Shown here: in pieces, positions 45,011 through 54,549 of the stretch
How the letters are laid out: each line of letters opens with the position of its first letter
How positions within the stretch are numbered: the first letter of the stretch is position 1
DNA from: Flavobacterium daejeonense DSM 17708
GTDB lineage: Bacteria > Bacteroidota > Bacteroidia > Flavobacteriales > Flavobacteriaceae
Assembly: GCF_000425425.1 (NCBI RefSeq)
Contig: NZ_AUDK01000014.1
Span: 50,434 to 114,433 of the forward strand
Direction of reading: 5' to 3'
Length of the DNA: 64,000 nt
Program-made: the position numbers and the translations under genes
The notes under the pieces: model-generated
What the model was told of the DNA's origin: nothing
Databases searched by the model: none
The model's input: only the letters and a program-made list of their open reading frames with translations

Positions 45011-46081
45011 ATGATGCGATACAATCGACAAATTATACTTTCTGAAGTTGGCGAAAAAGGTCAGGAAAAATTAACTCAGGCTAAAGTTTTAATCATTGGT
45101 GCTGGTGGTTTAGGTGCGGCAATTTTACCGTATCTGGCAGCGGCCGGAATTGGTGAAATAGGTATTATTGACAATGATGCCATCGAAATTACTAATCTGC
45201 AACGTCAGGTAATTTACAGAAATGATGCCATAGGAAAATCAAAAGCTCTGGAAGCTAGAGAAATGGCTTTGTCTTTAAATCCTTCGATACAAATTAATGC
45301 CATTACGGATACTTTGAATGTTAAAAATGCCATTGCATTATTCGAGTATTATGACATTATGGTTGATGCTACCGATAATTTACAAACCAAATATTTGATT
45401 AATGATGCCTGTGTGGTAACCAACAAAGCTTTTGTTTACGGCTCAATTTATAAATTCCAAGGGCAGGTTTCGGTGTTTAATTATCAAAACGGACCTACAT
45501 ACCGCTGTCTTTTTCCGGATGAAAAATCTAACAGTAAAAATTGTGTCGATGCAGGAGTGATGGGAATTTCTGTTGGAATTATTGGGATGTTTCAGGCTAA
45601 TGAAGTGTTGAAAATGGTTCTTGGAATAGGAAAAGTGCTTTCGGGTGAATTGTTAATTTACAATATGCTGACGAATGACCAACAAAAATTTGAGTTGGTT
45701 AAAAGTAATACTAGTTCATTAAGCCGATTGGATTTCGAAAAAAAATACAATGCTGTTGAAAATACTACTTTGGAAATAACAGCTAATGAAGCTTTGGAAC
45801 AAATAAATGATTTGGAAGTTCTTTTTCTGGATGTAAGAAATGAAGAGGAATTTCCAAAAATAAGTTTGCCAAATCATATCCAAATTCCATTAGCTGATTT
45901 AGAAGACAATTTATCGGAATTAGATTTAAATAAAAAGCTGTTGGTTTATTGTCAATCGGGAATTAGAAGTAAAAGAGCGGTTGAAATCTTAAGAAATCAT
46001 TCGTTTTCAAAAGTACAAAGTATTGCTGGTGGTGCTTTAAAACTGGAAGGAGTTATAGCCGCTAACACTATTTCTATTTAA
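45011..46081 (+). CDS. moeB: MoeB/ThiF-type adenylyltransferase with C-terminal rhodanese domain
   Basis: 356 residues. The E1-like part has IGAGGLGAAILPYLAAAGIG and DATDNLQTKYLINDAC; the C-terminal rhodanese carries the active Cys in VYCQSGIRSKRA. It would adenylate MoaD and pass sulphur to it. The rhodanese fusion matches MOCS3/MoeBR-type enzymes. Zinc-binding CxxC pairs typical of MoeB are not evident (YRCLFPDE has a single Cys). The ATG at 45011 is preferred to the TTG at 45002. Confidence 0.9.
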   Translation: MMRYNRQIILSEVGEKGQEKLTQAKVLIIGAGGLGAAILPYLAAAGIGEIGIIDNDAIEITNLQRQVIYRNDAIGKSKALEAREMALSLNPSIQINAITDTLNVKNAIALFEYYDIMVDATDNLQTKYLINDACVVTNKAFVYGSIYKFQGQVSVFNYQNGPTYRCLFPDEKSNSKNCVDAGVMGISVGIIGMFQANEVLKMVLGIGKVLSGELLIYNMLTNDQQKFELVKSNTSSLSRLDFEKKYNAVENTTLEITANEALEQINDLEVLFLDVRNEEEFPKISLPNHIQIPLADLEDNLSELDLNKKLLVYCQSGIRSKRAVEILRNHSFSKVQSIAGGALKLEGVIAANTISI

Positions 46082-46090
46082 AAATAATAG

Positions 46091-46136
46091 CCACAGATTC
46101 ACAAATTATAATTATTTAAAATCTGCGAATTTGCGG
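46091..46136. repeat. Imperfect inverted repeat between moeB and moaE
   Basis: CCACAGATTCACAAATT and its inverted counterpart AATCTGCGAATTTGCGG form a hairpin inside the operon. It resembles the 'cacagattcacaaat' elements scattered between Flavobacteriia genes and the repeat at 48509-48563. Confidence 0.5.
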
Positions 46137-46150
46137 TAAAAAATAATATT

Positions 46151-46582
46151 ATGAGCAAAAAAGTTTTCATTGAAGGAGCCATTACTCCGGAATTTATAGC
46201 CGATTCGATTGCTAAACACCAGGGAAAACATACTATTGGTGCGCACAATATTTTTTTGGGTCAGGTTCGCGCCGATGTTCATGAGGAAAATGTGGTAAAA
46301 GCCATTGAATATACTGCTTATGAAGAAATGGCGAATGAAGCTTTAAGTGTAATCAGAGAAAGAGCTTTTGCCCAATTTGATTTGGTTTGCATGCATATTT
46401 ATCACAGTTTGGGTGTTGTAAAAGCTGGCGAAATCTGTTTGTTTGTTTTTGTTTCTGCCGGACATCGTACACAGGTTTATGAAGCGACCGAAACAATTGT
46501 GAACTGGATTAAAACCGAAGTGCCTATCTTTGGTAAAGAAATTTTTGAAAACGAAAACTTCATTTGGAAGCAAAATAAATAA
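46151..46582 (+). CDS. moaE: Molybdopterin synthase catalytic subunit
   Basis: 143 residues; converts cPMP to molybdopterin with MoaD. Motifs: GAHNIFLGQVRADV, AIEYTAYEEMA, IYHSLGVVKAGE, VSAGHRTQVYEATETIVNWIK, KTEVPIFGKE with the active-site Lys residues. Ends 3 bp before moaCB. Confidence 0.93.
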   Translation: MSKKVFIEGAITPEFIADSIAKHQGKHTIGAHNIFLGQVRADVHEENVVKAIEYTAYEEMANEALSVIRERAFAQFDLVCMHIYHSLGVVKAGEICLFVFVSAGHRTQVYEATETIVNWIKTEVPIFGKEIFENENFIWKQNK

Positions 46583-46585
46583 AAC

Positions 46586-47500
46586 ATGGTTGATATCACC
46601 CATAAAATAAATACCTTACGTTCGGCAACTGCGATGGCAACAGTAAAAGTAAGTTTGCCGGAAACCATTGAAGCTATTGAGAAAAATTTAGTTCCCAAAG
46701 GCAATGTGCTTGAAATGGCAAAAACAGCGGGTTTATTTGCAGTAAAAAATACGCATTTATCTATTCCGGATTGTCATCCGCTGCCAATTGAATATACGGC
46801 GGTGGCTTATGAGATCAAGGATTTAACGATTGCTATTTTGTTTACGGTAAAAACCGTTTACAAAACAGGAGTAGAGGTGGAGGCCATGCACGGAGCGTCT
46901 ATTGTGGCGTTGACGATGTATGATATGCTGAAACCGATTGACAAAAATATTGAAATTTCTACCATTAAATTAGTAGAGAAAAAAGGCGGAAAATCGTCTT
47001 ATAAAAACCGATTCCGTGATGTTTTAAAAGCGGCTGTTTTTGTTTGTTCGGATTCTATTTTTGCAGGAGAAAAAGAAGATCGTTCGGGGAAAATTATTGT
47101 AGAAAAATTAGAATCTTACGGAGTAGCAACTTCGCATTACGAAATTATTCCGGACGAAATCGACTTTATTCGGGAGCGAACTTTAAAATATTCTCAGGAC
47201 AATCAATTGGTGATTTTTACCGGAGGAACCGGGCTTTCACCAAGAGATGTAACACCGGAAGCATTAGAACCATTGTTAGAAAACAGAATCCCGGGAATCG
47301 AAGAAGCGATTCGTAATTATGGGCAGGACCGAATGCCGTATGCCATGCTTTCGCGTTCGGTGGCGGGAACAATCGGAGACAGTTTGGTTTTGGCTTTGCC
47401 GGGTTCGGTTAACGGAGCCAAAGAATCTATGGATGCTGTTTTTCCACATGTACTGCATGTTTTTCACATCCTAAAAGGGAGTAATCATGATACCAAATAA
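46586..47500 (+). CDS. moaC: Bifunctional MoaC/MogA fusion (MoaCB)
   Basis: 304 residues. The MoaC half (1-150) has DCHPLPIEYTAV and VKTVYKTGVEVEAMHGAS for cyclic pyranopterin monophosphate synthesis. The MogA/MoaB half (about 155-304) has FVCSDSIFAGEKEDRSG, VIFTGGTGLSPRDVTPEAL, LSRSVAGTIGDSLVLALPGS. The fusion is known in Bacteroidota. It overlaps moaA by 14 bp. Confidence 0.93.
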   Translation: MVDITHKINTLRSATAMATVKVSLPETIEAIEKNLVPKGNVLEMAKTAGLFAVKNTHLSIPDCHPLPIEYTAVAYEIKDLTIAILFTVKTVYKTGVEVEAMHGASIVALTMYDMLKPIDKNIEISTIKLVEKKGGKSSYKNRFRDVLKAAVFVCSDSIFAGEKEDRSGKIIVEKLESYGVATSHYEIIPDEIDFIRERTLKYSQDNQLVIFTGGTGLSPRDVTPEALEPLLENRIPGIEEAIRNYGQDRMPYAMLSRSVAGTIGDSLVLALPGSVNGAKESMDAVFPHVLHVFHILKGSNHDTK

Positions 47501-48494
47501 CACCATATTGACGGATGATTTTGGTCGTAAACACAACTATTTGCGTATTTCCTTGATTGAAAAATGCAATTTGCGTTGTACCTATTGTATGCCTGCCGAG
47601 GGAATTACATTATCTCCAAAAAAAGAGTTAATGACCGCCGATGAGGTTTTTGCTATTGCCCAAACATTCGTAAATAATGGCGTTAACAAAATAAGATTAA
47701 CAGGAGGCGAACCGCTGTTGCGAAAAGATTTTCCTGAAATTATTGAAAAACTGGCTCAATTAGAAACAGAGATTTCCATCACCACAAACGGAATTTTAAT
47801 CGACAGACATCTTGATGTTTTGAAACAATTTAACATCAAAAAAATTAACCTGAGTTTAGATACTTTGGTTGCTGCCAAATTCAATACGATTACGCTTCGT
47901 AATCAGTTTGAAAAGGTAATTGATAATTTGCATTTACTGCTAAATAATGATTTTAAGGTCAAAGTAAATGTGGTTTTGATTAAAGGATTTAACGATAATG
48001 AAATCATTGATTTTATCAAATTAACTGAATATTTACCGGTTTCGATTCGTTTTATTGAATTCATGCCTTTTGCCGGAAATCAGTGGGACAGAAGCAAAAT
48101 GGTTTCCCAAGCAGAAATTTTAAATCAGGTTTCCGCTCATTTTTCTGAATCGAATCTGGAAAAATTACATGACGAAAAAAACTTCACCGCCAGAGAATTT
48201 AAAATTAAAAATCATTTAGGAAGCTTCGGAATCATTAGTTCGATTACGAATCCTTTTTGTGATGGTTGTAATAGAATCCGCCTTACGGCAAATGGAAAAA
48301 TCAAGAATTGCCTGTTTTCTAATTCAGAAACCGATTTACTTACTGCTTACAGAAATGGAGAAGCAATCGAGAGTATAATTGCCACAGCTATTAAAAATAA
48401 GAAAAAAATTAGATCTGGAATGACAACTATTGAAGATGTTGATAATCCTGTTTTAAATCAGGACAATCGTTCTATGATTGCTATTGGGGGGTAG
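47487..48494 (+). CDS. moaA: GTP 3',8-cyclase (MoaA)
   Basis: 335-residue radical-SAM enzyme for the first Moco step. The SAM cluster is C27-x3-C31-x2-C34, the second cluster is in NPFCDGCNRIRLTANGKIKNC, and the C-terminal GG is present (MIAIGG). Last gene of the operon; its start lies inside moaCB. Confidence 0.95.
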   Translation: MIPNNTILTDDFGRKHNYLRISLIEKCNLRCTYCMPAEGITLSPKKELMTADEVFAIAQTFVNNGVNKIRLTGGEPLLRKDFPEIIEKLAQLETEISITTNGILIDRHLDVLKQFNIKKINLSLDTLVAAKFNTITLRNQFEKVIDNLHLLLNNDFKVKVNVVLIKGFNDNEIIDFIKLTEYLPVSIRFIEFMPFAGNQWDRSKMVSQAEILNQVSAHFSESNLEKLHDEKNFTAREFKIKNHLGSFGIISSITNPFCDGCNRIRLTANGKIKNCLFSNSETDLLTAYRNGEAIESIIATAIKNKKKIRSGMTTIEDVDNPVLNQDNRSMIAIGG

Positions 48495-48508
48495 ATTTGA
48501 AAAGTTTT

Positions 48509-48563
48509 TTAACCGAAAATTACACAAATTTTCACAAATAGATTTGCGTTAATTTGCGGTTAA
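48509..48563. repeat. Inverted repeat behind moaA
   Basis: TTAACCGAAAATTACACAAAT and its near inverse ATTTGCGTTAATTTGCGGTTAA (arms about 21 bp) with a 12-nt loop. Same repeat style as 46091-46136. Confidence 0.5.
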
Positions 48564-48606
48564 TTAATTTTAGTCTTTCAATAGAAACAAAATCGGTACA
48601 AATACA

Positions 48607-48633
48607 AAAAGCACAGCATTACACTGTGCTTTT
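48607..48633. terminator. Intrinsic terminator of the Moco operon
   Basis: 10-bp perfect stem AAAAGCACAG / CTGTGCTTTT with a 7-nt loop, 113 bp after moaA. Confidence 0.7.
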
Positions 48634-48697
48634 CGCGTTTTTAGATGTTGTTTATAGATTCGGCCGATTTAAAAAACCGGTCGGGTCTATCCAACTC

Positions 48698-49249
48698 TTA
48701 TTTCTCAAAATCGACTTTTACTTTGTATTCTTTTGATTTTAAGATGTTCTCAATGGAACCAAAAGTAGCAATGGTTTTTTGGTATTCTTTTTCTTTTTTC
48801 AAAGCAATCTGACGCAAGGCATTTTGAAAACGGCTTACTTCTTTCAGCGTGGTTAAAATCAATCCCGGAACGGCTACATTTTTTCCCTGTTTGTCTTTGG
48901 CAACCATGGTGAAATAAGACGAATTACAATGTTTAATCACTCCGGTTTGAATGTTTTCGGCTTCTACCCGAATACCGATAATCATCGAGCTGTTTCCTAC
49001 ATAATTTACGCTGGCTTTCATGGTGACCAATTCGCCCACTTCAACAGGCATTAGGAAGTTTACCGTATCCACAGAAGCCGTTACACAATAATTTCCTGAA
49101 AATTTAGAACCACAGGCAAAGGCAATTTGGTCCATTAAGGATAAAATATAACCTCCGTGAATTTTTCCACTGAAATTCGTATGCGATGGAAGCATTAATT
49201 CGGTTATGGTTATTTTAGAAGAATCAACAGTTTTGTATTCGATACTCAT
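48698..49249 (-). CDS. Acyl-CoA thioesterase (hotdog fold)
   Basis: 183 residues. 4HBT-type motifs: LMLPSHTNFSGKIHGGYILS, ASVDTVNFLMPVEVGE and SSYFTMVA, as in YciA/BACH-type acyl-CoA thioesterases that trim acyl-CoA pools. It lies 27 bp after the rubredoxin-domain gene, so could be a read-through partner, but no functional link to nitrate is obvious. Confidence 0.85.
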   Translation of the reverse strand: MSIEYKTVDSSKITITELMLPSHTNFSGKIHGGYILSLMDQIAFACGSKFSGNYCVTASVDTVNFLMPVEVGELVTMKASVNYVGNSSMIIGIRVEAENIQTGVIKHCNSSYFTMVAKDKQGKNVAVPGLILTTLKEVSRFQNALRQIALKKEKEYQKTIATFGSIENILKSKEYKVKVDFEK

Positions 49250-49276
49250 AAATCGTATTTTTGGATAGTTTTGGTT

Positions 49277-50719
49277 TTAAATATCTTGTTTTTCGGTTGT
49301 TAAAAGTACAAAATTAGATTTTGGAGCTTCGCACAAAGAACAGCAATAATCATCAGGTAAATCTTCAAACAGAACACCTTTGGCGATATTTTGTACCGCA
49401 TCACCAAATTCCGGATTGTAAACCGTCAAACATTCGGAACATTGATAAACATCATATTCCGGATTTTCTTTTTTAACTGTTGCAGCCGTATTATTGTCAG
49501 TTGTTGTGTTGCTTCCTAATTCGTTAAAGTATTTTTTACTCAATTCGATAAGAATACTTGGCAATTCCAGCTTGTCAATATCCTGAGTGTGAACAATATA
49601 TTCCCGGGTATTTGGGTCGAAATGTTTGGCATACAAAACATTATAGGTGTCTCTGATTTTGATGGATTCCAAATCTTTAGGCAACTTGTTTTTTTCAATG
49701 ACAATAGAAGTAAAATAATGCCCTTCACGATTGTAAGCGGAAATGCCAAATGTAAGTCCGTAGGTACTAATGTCAAACTGATCCAGAGTTCTCACCAAAA
49801 AAGTTTTCAGGTTCAAAGACCAATCGGTAGCAACTGGTAAATGCCAGTTTAATTCCAAAAGAGAATGACGAACGTTTATTCCTTTTTTACCAAGGAATTT
49901 TTCCCAATCCAGTTTTCGGTCTTTCGGGATACCTTTAATAATGAAAGATTTCCAAGAGGTAATACATATTTTCCCAATTTTGCAATCAAAACACAAATCG
50001 CACATTTCTTTTAGAAATTCTAAATCATAGAGGTTATTTCTCCAGTATAAGCCTAACCAATATTGGTCAATTCCCAGACGATTCATTCCTTCGTAATACG
50101 GAAAAGGATAAAAAGGAACATTTAACGGTTTGTCAATGGTTCGGTTATTAGAATCAATATTTTCACTAACCAAATTGAAAATCATATCAATTCCCATCGA
50201 TTCTTCGCTCACCAGACGCTCAATTTCGTAGTAAATTTCGGCAATATCCCAGCTGTAAATCAACACCGGATAAACTTCCATGCGCTGCCAGTTAGGCAAT
50301 CGAATGTACAAATACCAATAATCTTCGTGTTCCGAAGCGATAAAATTGATATGACCTGTAAATAGCGGAACCAATTGTTGTTTAGGATCGGTAATATTTA
50401 CTTTTAGAACAGGCTGCTCTTTAAATTGTTCCAATACATACAGAAATTTATTGCCCGTAAGCCAGGGCGTGTTTCTGAAAATATCGGTCGAAACATAAGA
50501 AGAAACAATATTATTTCCGCTTTGTTCATTGGGATACACAATGTGCAGTTTGCCATTATTTTCGGTTTCAGAATATTCGAAACCATTTGGAAAAATGATA
50601 TCCTGTCTGGAACCAAAAGAAATATTTTTCAAACCTTGTTCTAAACTCAGGTTGACAATGTTTCTTAACTCTCCCGGCGAAATAACGCCTCCTTTTACTA
50701 TCAATCGTGTTAATTCCAT
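49277..50719 (-). CDS. NiR/SiR ferredoxin-like protein with C-terminal rubredoxin domain
   Basis: 480 residues. The N-terminus (KGGVISPGELRNIVNLSLEQ then GSRQDIIFP) resembles the nitrite/sulphite reductase ferredoxin-like half-domain. A middle Cys cluster, CDLCFDCKIGKIC, precedes TSWKSFIIKGI, reminiscent of NirB-type reductases, though the CX5C...CX3C siroheme motif is not visible. The tail is a full rubredoxin (YQCSECLTVYNPEFGD, LPDDYCCSLCEAPKS). It is probably an electron-transfer or nitrite-reductase component co-expressed with the nitrate reductase upstream. The exact reaction is unknown. Confidence 0.65.
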   Translation of the reverse strand: MELTRLIVKGGVISPGELRNIVNLSLEQGLKNISFGSRQDIIFPNGFEYSETENNGKLHIVYPNEQSGNNIVSSYVSTDIFRNTPWLTGNKFLYVLEQFKEQPVLKVNITDPKQQLVPLFTGHINFIASEHEDYWYLYIRLPNWQRMEVYPVLIYSWDIAEIYYEIERLVSEESMGIDMIFNLVSENIDSNNRTIDKPLNVPFYPFPYYEGMNRLGIDQYWLGLYWRNNLYDLEFLKEMCDLCFDCKIGKICITSWKSFIIKGIPKDRKLDWEKFLGKKGINVRHSLLELNWHLPVATDWSLNLKTFLVRTLDQFDISTYGLTFGISAYNREGHYFTSIVIEKNKLPKDLESIKIRDTYNVLYAKHFDPNTREYIVHTQDIDKLELPSILIELSKKYFNELGSNTTTDNNTAATVKKENPEYDVYQCSECLTVYNPEFGDAVQNIAKGVLFEDLPDDYCCSLCEAPKSNFVLLTTEKQDI

Positions 50720-50731
50720 GTTGTTTCTTTT

Positions 50732-50795
<64 letters not shown>

Positions 50796-50826
50796 AGGAT
50801 TAATCAAATTCCTATTTACTAGTTAC

Positions 50827-53800
50827 TTATTTGCATTTTGCTAAAATCTCTTTTACTTCGGTTTTACAACTTCCGCAACCCAGTCCGGCACCGGTTGATT
50901 TACATAGTTCGGTAAAATTGGTTGTTCCGGATTTGATGGTTTCTTCTATGTTTCCACTTCCAACCTGACTGCAGGAGCAAACCAGTTTTCCAACTACAGG
51001 TTTGGCAGCAGCAGCATTTCCTCTCAGGAGTTGGTTTCGTTTGTCTGACAATTCGATTTTGCTTTCAATCATGGTTTTGAATTCGGCAAATTCGTTTTTA
51101 TCTCCCATTAAAATAGCACCAACGAGTAAGTCGTCTTTAACAATACATTTTTTGTAATAACGTTTTTTCATATCCGAAAAAATGATTTCTTCATAGCTGT
51201 CATCATTTTCAGGAATGCTCAAATCACCAATGCTGCACAGATTAATATCTTCCAGTTTTAGAATATTCATTAAAATGGAGCCTTTATAAAAACTACTGAT
51301 ATCGCCGGCAAAATAGTTGGCTAAAATATCTGCCTGTTCTTCGGCAGCCGATGTAATTCCGAATAATTTGCCTTCAAATTCAGCAATTTCGCCAATAGCA
51401 AAAATATCAGGATTAGAGGATTGTAAATATTGGTTGACTTTCACTCCGCGTCCGCAAACAATTCCGGCTTCTTTGGCAATTTCGATATTTGGAACGGTTC
51501 CAATGGCGTAAACAATGGCATTTGCAGTTAAAATTCGACCACTTTTCAGTGCAATTTCCAATTCATTTGGATGATCGGATTCGAAAACAGTGCTTACTTC
51601 ATTATCAAAATAGATTTGAATGTCACGAAGTTGCACTTCTTCGGCTAATAATTTACAGGAAATACGATCCAGTTGGCGTTCCATCAATCGGGAAGCTCTT
51701 TGGATTATGGTGATTTTTACTTTTTTATGTTTTAAGGCTGCAGCCAATTCGAGTCCTAATAAACCACCACCGACTATTACCACGTGTTGGTTTTCAGGAG
51801 CCAATTTAGTTTGATCCAAATAATTTTTCAATCGGTCAGCGTCTTCTTTTCTACGCATGGTAAAACGTCCCGGAAGGTGTAACTGAGCATTTTCCGGAAT
51901 AAAAGGACGGCTTCCGGTGGCCAAAATCAGGCGGTCAAAAGTGTGGATTTCGCCACGACTGTCTTTGATGGTTTTATAGGTAGTATCAATATTTTCAATA
52001 CCTACACCAGATTTCAAAGTGATATTCAGTTTGCTTAAACCATCATCATTCCTGATTTTTAATAAATTTTCCCAGGACAATTCGTTGGTTACATATTCCG
52101 GCAACAATACACGGTTGTAAAAAGGATTGACTTCATTAGAGAAAACTACAATTTCATCGGTAATGTTTAACTCTCGGTAATTTTGTATAAATCGGAACGA
52201 AGCGGCACCGGCACCCACAATGGCAATTTTCTGAAATGGTTTTTCGTATTTTTTTACTGCTACCGCCGTATATTTAAAATCAGGTTCTTTAGAAACCGGA
52301 TCTACTAAGGTATTTGTTAGATTATTGGCTCGGTTTAAATCATTTTCTAATTGTTTTCCCCAATGCATTGGCAAAAAGACAACACCTTCTTTAATAGTAT
52401 CGGTAACCGTTGCTTTGACACGAACATCGCCATTTCGGCTGCTTGCCACCACGATATCTCCGTTTTCGATTCCGTTTTTAAAAGCATCAATAGGATTAAT
52501 TTCCAAATACGGATTAGGAATATGCGACAATAATCGGGATACTTTTCCGGTTTTAGTCATCGTATGCCATTGGTCGCGAATACGTCCTGTAGTCAGAATC
52601 AGTGGAAATTTATCATCTGGTTTTACCGAAGTATTTTCAATAGTTGTTGGTAAATTGAAAATGGCTTTTTGCGAAGGCGTATAGAATTTTTTATCGGTAA
52701 AAAGACGAGGTGTACCCGGATGTCCGTAATCGGGAACCGGCCATTGGAAAGTACCTTCGTGTTTTAATCGGTTGTAATTCAGGTAAGAAATATCAATATT
52801 GGTGTTTTTTGTCATTTGACAATATTCCTTATAGACTTCTTCCGGTGTATTGAAATTAAATCCTTTGAATCCCATTTTTTTAGCAAAACGGGTAAGGATT
52901 TCAAAATCAGGAAGAGCTTCTCCCGGAGCATTAATCCCTTTCGGCAAATAAGAAATTCGTCTTTCCGAATTGGTCATTGTTCCTTCTTTTTCTAACCATC
53001 CCGCAGCCGGAAGCAATAAATCGGCGTATTTAGCTGTATCGGCCTTATGTGAGATTTCCTGAACGACTACGAATTTTGCGTTTTTCAAGGCTTTTTCGAC
53101 CTGTCTGGAATTTGGCAAACTTACCATTGGATTGGTACAAATAATCCAAACCGCTTTCATTTTTCCGGATTCTAAGGCTTCAAACATTTCGGTGGCGGTG
53201 AGTCCCGGTTTTTCAGAAATGCTGTCCACTCCCCAAAAATCGGCTACTTCCTGACGGTGTTCCGGATTAGCTAATTCTCTGTGAACCGCTAATAAATTTG
53301 CCATTCCACCCACTTCTCGTCCGCCCATAGCATTAGGCTGTCCGGTCAGTGAAAATGGTCCGGATCCCGGTTTCCCAACATGTCCCGTTAAAAGTGAAAT
53401 ATTAAGTAAGGCGGTGTTTTTATCAACTCCCACAGCACTTTGGTTCAGTCCCATAGCCCAAAGTGAAAGGAAGCCTTCGGCTTTTCCGATTAAATCAACA
53501 GCCTGATCAATTTCTTTGATAGAGATACCACACAACTGAGAAGCTTTTTCTAGAGAAGTAGCTAAGACTAATTCTTTATAAGCTTCAAAATTTTCAGTGT
53601 GTTTTTTGATAAAATCATTATCGGTATAGCCTTTTTCAATAATTCTTTTGGCTAGGGCGTGGTATAAAATAATATCGCTTCCCGGTAGAATTTGCAAATG
53701 TAAATCGGCAGAAAGTGCAGTATCGGTTTTTCTCGGATCGATTACAATAACTTTTACTTTTGGATTTTTCTCCCGATGTTGTTCCAAACGTCTGAACAAA

Positions 53801-54351
53801 ATAGGGTGGCACCAGGCCGGATTAGCTCCGGTAATCAGGAAAGTATCGGCCAATTCGATATCCTCATAAGCAATTGGAACCGAATCTTCTCCGAACGTTT
53901 TTTTGTAACCCGCAACTGCCGAACTCATACAAAGACGGGAATTGGTATCGATATTATTCGTTTTTAAAAAACCTTTAACCAATTTGTTTACCAAATAGTA
54001 TTCTTCAGTCAAACATTGCCCTGAAATATAAAAACCAACACTGTCAGGCCCATATTTTTTTATGATAGAAGAAAAAACTGCCGCTGCACGATCCAATCCT
54101 TCATCCCAACTCACGCGCTCCATAGGATGGGATTTACTCCAGCGCATTTCGGGAAAAAGAATTCTGTCAGAGGTATCGTTGGCTACATAATGTAGATTCA
54201 TTCCTTTAGAACAAAGCATTCCTCGGTTTACCGGATGATCTATATCTCCTTTAACAGCAACTCCGTTACCGGAATCTTTGCTGACAATGATTCCGCATCC
54301 TACACCACAATACGAACAGGTAGTTTTGATTTCTGAATTTTGCATTATCAT
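50827..54351 (-). CDS. nasA: Assimilatory nitrate reductase fused to flavin reductase and BFD domain
   Basis: 1174 residues in one chain. Residues 1-690 form a molybdopterin oxidoreductase: 4Fe-4S Cys in CSYCGVGCG and MLCSKG, and SRLCMSSAV with the Mo-ligand Cys as in NasA/NapA. From about residue 700 an FAD/NAD(P) oxidoreductase follows (IAIVGAGAASFRF, VVIVGGGLLGLELAAAL). The C-terminus has a BFD-like 2Fe-2S domain (CSCSQVG ... GLGCGSCKTEV). NasA and NasB/C-type subunits are usually separate, so electrons here could pass within one protein. No signal peptide, so cytoplasmic and assimilatory. Confidence 0.9.
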   Translation of the reverse strand: MIMQNSEIKTTCSYCGVGCGIIVSKDSGNGVAVKGDIDHPVNRGMLCSKGMNLHYVANDTSDRILFPEMRWSKSHPMERVSWDEGLDRAAAVFSSIIKKYGPDSVGFYISGQCLTEEYYLVNKLVKGFLKTNNIDTNSRLCMSSAVAGYKKTFGEDSVPIAYEDIELADTFLITGANPAWCHPILFRRLEQHREKNPKVKVIVIDPRKTDTALSADLHLQILPGSDIILYHALAKRIIEKGYTDNDFIKKHTENFEAYKELVLATSLEKASQLCGISIKEIDQAVDLIGKAEGFLSLWAMGLNQSAVGVDKNTALLNISLLTGHVGKPGSGPFSLTGQPNAMGGREVGGMANLLAVHRELANPEHRQEVADFWGVDSISEKPGLTATEMFEALESGKMKAVWIICTNPMVSLPNSRQVEKALKNAKFVVVQEISHKADTAKYADLLLPAAGWLEKEGTMTNSERRISYLPKGINAPGEALPDFEILTRFAKKMGFKGFNFNTPEEVYKEYCQMTKNTNIDISYLNYNRLKHEGTFQWPVPDYGHPGTPRLFTDKKFYTPSQKAIFNLPTTIENTSVKPDDKFPLILTTGRIRDQWHTMTKTGKVSRLLSHIPNPYLEINPIDAFKNGIENGDIVVASSRNGDVRVKATVTDTIKEGVVFLPMHWGKQLENDLNRANNLTNTLVDPVSKEPDFKYTAVAVKKYEKPFQKIAIVGAGAASFRFIQNYRELNITDEIVVFSNEVNPFYNRVLLPEYVTNELSWENLLKIRNDDGLSKLNITLKSGVGIENIDTTYKTIKDSRGEIHTFDRLILATGSRPFIPENAQLHLPGRFTMRRKEDADRLKNYLDQTKLAPENQHVVIVGGGLLGLELAAALKHKKVKITIIQRASRLMERQLDRISCKLLAEEVQLRDIQIYFDNEVSTVFESDHPNELEIALKSGRILTANAIVYAIGTVPNIEIAKEAGIVCGRGVKVNQYLQSSNPDIFAIGEIAEFEGKLFGITSAAEEQADILANYFAGDISSFYKGSILMNILKLEDINLCSIGDLSIPENDDSYEEIIFSDMKKRYYKKCIVKDDLLVGAILMGDKNEFAEFKTMIESKIELSDKRNQLLRGNAAAAKPVVGKLVCSCSQVGSGNIEETIKSGTTNFTELCKSTGAGLGCGSCKTEVKEILAKCK

Positions 54352-54413
54352 TTGTGTTTTTTAATGGCGAACTTCTTTTTTTAAACTTAATGTTAAATTT
54401 GATAGTGTAAAAA

Positions 54414-54440
54414 TACGTATTAATTACGTATAAATACTTA
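54414..54440. promoter_or_regulatory. Overlapping palindromic operators 3 in front of nasA
   Basis: TACGTATTAATTACGTA (54414-54430, arms 5 bp apart) and TACGTATAAATACTTA (54425-54440, arms 4 bp apart) share a TACGTA. The second matches the spacing of the sites at 36411 and 42154. A degenerate further half-site, TAAGTATTAATTA, is at 54525-54537. Confidence 0.65.
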
Positions 54441-54549
54441 TTTTTTTAAAATATTTTGTAAGTTTGATAAAAAGATAATAGAAGTCTAAAATAATGCTTA
54501 TTATCTTTTTTTTAGCTCAAAAAATAAGTATTAATTAAAAACAAAATTT

